A program made the position numbers and the translations under genes. This document shows positions 59,106-64,000 of a DNA stretch of 64,000 bases, piece by piece (position 1 is the stretch's first letter; each line of letters opens with the position of its first letter). This DNA is from Siniperca chuatsi (Eukaryota > Chordata > Actinopteri > Centrarchiformes > Sinipercidae). The notes beneath the pieces are model-generated. The model had not been told where the DNA came from. It saw only the letters and a program-made list of their open reading frames with translations, and did no database searches. Location: positions 18,604,888 to 18,668,887 of the forward strand of contig NC_058053.1 of assembly GCF_020085105.1 (NCBI RefSeq). Direction: 5' to 3'.

Positions 59106-60696
59106 ATCGAAAAGTTTCAATGGCATATACACTACTTTCTGCCCACAATCCCACAATGCAATGCATTGGAAATGCAAAAAATACCATGATGCAAAACTAA
59201 AGCTGTCAGTGTTGACACAAAATGATAATGATTTGTGTCCAAAATCTCAATTTACTGCTCACTACAAAGTAAACTATTGAGTGTTTATAGGGAGCAGCAA
59301 ACAAGGGAGTGATTTTGCACACAGCCCTGGAAAAACTGTGCTTTTAACGGGGAACAAAATAATCAATAGACATGCTATATATCACAGCTGTAGGAACTGG
59401 TATCTTGCAGTTAAGCCTGAATGTTGAATTGAGGGCAATATTCAGCATTTTTGAAGGATCCTCCACTGTGGTATATTAACACAAAGAAGGCAAAAGCTGC
59501 CTGATACTGTGATACATCACTGTGTCTGTGCTTGTGTATGTGTGTTTAACACATGCCCATGTAATTAAATTACCAGATCAATACCACTGAGCTGCTAGTA
59601 ACCTTACAACTGCTTCTTAAGAGTAGAAAACATTCTCACTTCCTCCCTCTTCCCTTCTTCGTGCTCTCTCTCTCTCTCAGCTCTCAGGCTGTGGTCACAC
59701 CTCTCAGGTGAAGTAGCATTCAAGTGAAACCTTTAGAATTATTTTAACCTCCCCCTTCCTCTTGAGCTCTCTGGAGATGTTCCTTTGATTCGGGCAGTTT
59801 GTCGAGGAGAAAGAGCGCATGGCCAGGATACTAATACTCACTGCACAGGTCACATCTGGGGCCCCCTGGAGGCCAGAGGTCACACGATGAAGGTTAAAGG
59901 GTAGGTGTCTGGCTTTAGGCCAAGGCCAAGACAGCAGAGGTCAGTGTCTGAGTTGTCATCCTCATCCTGCCCTTGGCCTTGAGCTAATCAATAGGAGCTT
60001 GCCTCGGCCAAACGATCAATGAGACATTTACATTTAGCCCAGTCACTCGAACATATATCCCCAATCCCCCACTATCTGTAGGCAATGTTGCCTATTTTCT
60101 CTCAACAGCTATTTCATCATCGTCATTCTTGACTTCTCTGAATTTCCTTTTATTGTTCTTCAGGTAGAAGCTTACTCGTAACTCTGATGCAATCTTTTTC
60201 ATTTCAGTTTTAGAGATCAACATTTCAGTACACTGCCTTCTCAGGATAAAGACTGAGTTATAAGTGTGTGGCTTTCCACTCCTTTCTTTGATGTCTGCCT
60301 GCAAGTCAGCACCTTATTAGACTTGGTGCACCTCCTCACTCAGTTCTTCAGGTAGAAACTTACATTAAATGTCTTTCTTTATTGTGATGATGCTGGAAAA
60401 AAAAAGTCTCAATATGATTGATGTCAAGTAGATGTCTGGGCTCCGTTCAGTTTATGTGCTTGGCTGTTTTATTGTTCTCTGCTTTAGAGCTTCTGGTTGC
60501 TAATTTCTGCTCTTTTTCCACTGTCATACAGTATTGCAGTATTATTAGCATTGATTGTCAATTAATTTCAATGTATCTATCACTGATATACTTTACTACC
60601 GAAAGTCAGTTGATTCACTGTGTGTTATGGTATATGGCTGGACCCAGCAGGGGGGTCAGTCACTGATTGGAAGTTCCTCGGAGGCTGCGCCCCCAT

Positions 60697-60737
<41 letters not shown>

Positions 60738-60857
60738 ACAGGAGGGGAACCAACAGGAGACAAATAGACAGAAACACTAGGAATGGTACAGCTGTACCAT
60801 GACACTGTAGTTATTCCCACATTTCACTATGTCACAATGGACCAAGATTTTGACTTA
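59106..60857. other. noncoding, with a G/C-richer unique block at 59690-60010
   Basis: No gene was seen. The block at 59690-60010 is unique, has repeated AGGTCA-type half sites (for example at 59848, 59877 and 59938) and a CTCF-like core on the minus strand near 59858-59874. A (CA)n run is at 60699-60740. The remainder is AT-rich. Confidence 0.35.
60699..60740. repeat. (CA)n microsatellite
   Basis: About 20 units with one T interruption. Confidence 0.95.
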
Positions 60858-61330
60858 AAGCTGCTATAATCAATATTTTTATATTAACGATGGATCACAT
60901 GACTACTTGAATGTGAAAGTTGTCACTCATAGTGGTTAACCCACAGTCAATCATCACCGACTCTGCATTTCCCCTCAGCTCTACAGAGCTTTAAGCATCT
61001 TTGAGCTCATCGGTTTTACCGCTTGCAACTTTACCGTTTTGGTTCACTCTCACCGTTCTCATCAACCTTGTTTCCAGATGTAGTAAGTAGCTATTCTCAG
61101 TGGAAAAGCTCTGATAAATCAACTGTATGTTACCTGTCCAGCACCAAATGTCAGACAGACAAAGTTAGCGACTAGCTGGTGAACGTAGCAGATCATGTAG
61201 CAACTAAAGAGCCAGATATTTCCCTCAGGAGTTGGTGGAGACTAAAGCAGAGCTAAAAAGAGACTGAATGGGAGACTGAATGGACTTACATTCACCAGAT
61301 GGCCAGAAAGTATGTAATTTTTCACCCCCA
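60858..61330 (+). repeat. interspersed repeat, copy 2 of 2 (CTATAATCAATATTTTTATATTAA family)
   Basis: It follows 56136-56700 segment by segment, with a different insert (AGTGGTTAACCCACAGTC) near its start. No target duplication can be fixed. Confidence 0.7.
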
Positions 61331-62534
61331 TCAATGTAATAATTATAGCCGCAATTACGTACCATTTTCTGGCGAACCTGTTGGTCCTCCTGTAATTTAT
61401 AACCTGTCTGGGGAGACATATCTGTATTTTAATGTGGATCTCTGAGTTTTTTTCCACGTGAAGAGCTGCTTGTCTTTCTCCTTTTTATGAGCTCAGTGTA
61501 AAATATTACTTTTGTGTGAAAATGGAGGAAGTCAAAAATTATTTTGCTAATCTCATCATGTTCTTTCCTTCCCCGTTAGCTTCCCTCACTCTCACCGCTT
61601 GTTGCTGCTATCATGAACCTCTTTCCATCCTCTGCAGATTCTCTGTGACATGGGACATTTAGACAAACTAAAGCTATGTTGTTTGGACAGTGTTTCCTAT
61701 TAAATGGTCCTTCCTTTATATTCACACATGGTGCATTTCCAGTCCCAGAGCAATTACACACATGACTACACTTGGAGCTAAAGGAACAGGCTGAATCTTT
61801 ATCACCAGCCAAAGAGCAGCAGCACTGTGACTCCTACTGAGCAGCCTGCCTTCTATGCTTGTGTCTGCATTCCCATTCAAAGAAGAGGGAATATTATTTT
61901 GCTCTAATCAAATATTGATTTGAACAACATAACATAACATTTTGCATTATTTGCAAAATCACTCCACTGAAAGAGCTGAGGTAATTATTCACTACAACTC
62001 AAAGTTAGTTTTAACTTAGGTTCAGTAGCATCACCTAATAGCAAAAAAAGACAGTGACAAGAGAACAATAAAGAGCCAAGTCCTAAAGCCACTTTCAGGT
62101 TAGCCTGCTGTTAAACATATTCCTTTGGTTTGCTATGCATGTTGTAAGATAATCAGCACTTGCTATTAGAAGTTGAGATTGTTGTGAAAAAACTACAGCT
62201 CACATGAAAATTTACCAGTACGGCAGCATAGGAACGTCATTGTAACTAGGTTTACTCCATGTCCATGATATCCACCAAAGCTCACGTCTGATGTAATTTT
62301 TCCAACTTTTTAGCTGTAATCTCTGTTGTCTAAAAACTTCTTCACTCTGTCCTGCTGTCATTACAGACATGTCTGAGCTGGCAGCAGCCATTGACTCACA
62401 AATGGACCTGCATCTGTCGAGTTGGTGACATTTAATGTAAGCCATAATGGTCTAGAGCTTATTAGAAATGAAAGGCAGCTAAAACAGTAGTATTAAATAA
62501 ACAACAATTTTGCGTCTTTTTTATCCACAAGTGG
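61331..62534. other. noncoding, no gene seen
   Basis: Unique AT-rich sequence. The short minus-strand frames (61576-61812, 62212-62445) have no recognisable product. Confidence 0.4.
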
Positions 62535-63035
62535 CGCAGCTGTAGGGATGGCAATGTCAGTTGTTCGCTCCACCACTTTGGTCCAGACTAAAACAACTAT
62601 TCCAAACTAACTGTTCCCAACAACTATTTGATGGATTGCCATGAAATTTTGTACAGGCATGGTCCCTGGAGGATGAATCCTTATGACTTTGGTGATCACC
62701 TGACTTTTCATCTAATGCCACTAGCAATGGCACTTATCCTGTCTCAACTATTTCAACATCTACAAGAGGGATAGGCACAAGATTTGGCATTCATGGTTCC
62801 TAGACGATGTATCCTACCTACTTAGTGTTTAGTGCTAATTAGCAAATGTTATCATGCTAAAATACAACACTAAGACAATGAAAATATGGAAAAATTACAC
62901 CTGCTAAACACCAGCATGTTAGCATTTTCGTTGTGAGCATGTTAGCATGCTAATGTTAGTATTTAGCTCAAAGTACCACTCTGCCTCAAGTACTGCCTCA
63001 CAGAGCCACTATCATGGCTGTAGACTCTGTGAGTC
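62535..63035 (-). repeat. interspersed repeat (ATGCTAACATGCTGATGTT family), reverse copy
   Basis: Read on the minus strand it runs from GAGTCTACAGCCATGATAG through ATGCTAACATGCTCACAACG and TGCTGGTGTTTAGCAGGTG, and ends in GACTTTGGACC-type text near 62575. This matches the plus-strand copies at 14975 and 53740. Confidence 0.7.
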
Positions 63036-64000
63036 TTATTAAAAAGTTATAATTTCTGTCTAGACAAATTGAATGACCAGTATGACATACTACTGAGTAA
63101 GGTTATGTTCCAAAACTGGATTTTTAGTAGTTATTGTAAATGTCAATATAATGTTGAGGGACATTTTCTCAGACCCTGAGGGAAACATAACTTGCGATAC
63201 ACTGTTGCTAGTGGCCAACAATAACCCAGTATTCATTCAAGTGCTCAACATTTTTGCAACAATGGGATACTGACTTGATGGCCCTTTGTTGGCCTTTTAC
63301 ATCAAAGTAACTATGAAATAGAAAATGTAACTATGTCCCCTAAAAATTCAACAGCCAGGTTGTCCATCTTCCTCTTCCCATCTCCAGTCTGGATATCAGG
63401 ATATAACTGAAAGGTCTCCAAATCAAAGAGGACAAGGACAAACCAAATCAATCAGGACAAGGACAACCACCCCCCCAACACACACACACACACACACACA
63501 CACAGTCATTCCATCCTGATATTCCCAGGTCTAAGCAGTATCAGAAAATCTGGCAGCAGCTAAGATGAAGGCAGGACGTTTGAAGATGAGGAAAGATGTT
63601 TGAACCTGCACCCTCTTTTCAGTGTCCCAGTGGGGAGTGTACATGGGAAGGGAAGTCATGTATTATTTAGTCATAAAAGCCTTTGTGCTTGATCAGGGCT
63701 TGATTGAGAGAGGCTGTGACTAGTGGTTTCTTTCACTGTGTAAAAATATGAATGTCTGCTCAGGAATGAAGATGAACTTGTGACCTCCACACAGATCTCG
63801 GTCGATACCTGCATACATTGAATGCATGCAAATGCACTCCTCTGTTGTCATGTGCATGGACAGGTCATGTCATCAGAATACTCAGGAAACATTACTCTAG
63901 TGCATTACATTGCACAGCTACTGGATAACCTGCAGTCCTTGGAGGAGTTGCTTTAAGCACTAATAGACCCAAGCACATAAGTATTGGTAATGTGTCAAGA
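63036..64000. other. noncoding, no gene seen
   Basis: Unique sequence with a (CA)n run at 63479-63504. No exon was recognised up to the window edge. Confidence 0.4.

Overview
The window looks like nuclear DNA of a bony fish, probably a spiny-rayed (percomorph) teleost. It has spliced genes with GT..AG introns, AT-rich noncoding sequence, many dinucleotide microsatellites, a Rex3 non-LTR retrotransposon and several families of small non-autonomous DNA transposons with intact target-site duplications. There is no bacterial gene organisation, CRISPR array or operon.

Four vertebrate genes can be named from conserved protein sequence. They are fhl2 (+ strand, 5 coding exons, 19219-20914), ashwin, the C2orf49 orthologue (- strand, 4 exons, 22850-25936), gpr45 (- strand, one coding exon, 29014-30174) and pou3f3 (- strand, one coding exon, 38499-39770). 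Their order and relative orientation match human 2q12 (POU3F3, GPR45, C2orf49, FHL2), with fhl2 and ashwin convergent. MRPS9 and TGFBRAP1, which lie among these genes in human, were not found here. This fits a post-duplication teleost paralogon that lost them, but I cannot say whether this is the 'a' or 'b' copy.

Layout: 1-5 kb holds a possible unassigned minus-strand gene, seen as one membrane-protein-like coding exon and a possible upstream noncoding exon. It is mixed with DNA-transposon fragments. 5-16 kb is repeat-containing intergenic sequence. 16.3-21.3 kb is fhl2, 21.5-26 kb ashwin, 28.4-30.2 kb gpr45, and 37.6-40.4 kb pou3f3 with its UTRs and upstream region. From 40.4 to 64 kb I found no host gene. 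This looks like the gene desert typically found upstream of a developmental POU factor, with unique stretches that could be enhancers separated by repeats. The Rex3 copy at 49.5-52.8 kb is frameshifted, flanked by a 14-bp duplication, and sits directly beside a TTAA-flanked MITE.

The named genes are not a pathway. They are a LIM adaptor, a subunit of the tRNA-ligase complex, an orphan GPCR and a neural transcription factor, linked only by old synteny. I did not find a clearly new biological system. The observations most worth checking are the unassigned membrane exon, the mobile-element insertions with exact target duplications, and a few palindromic or SOX/POU-like motifs in unique sequence.
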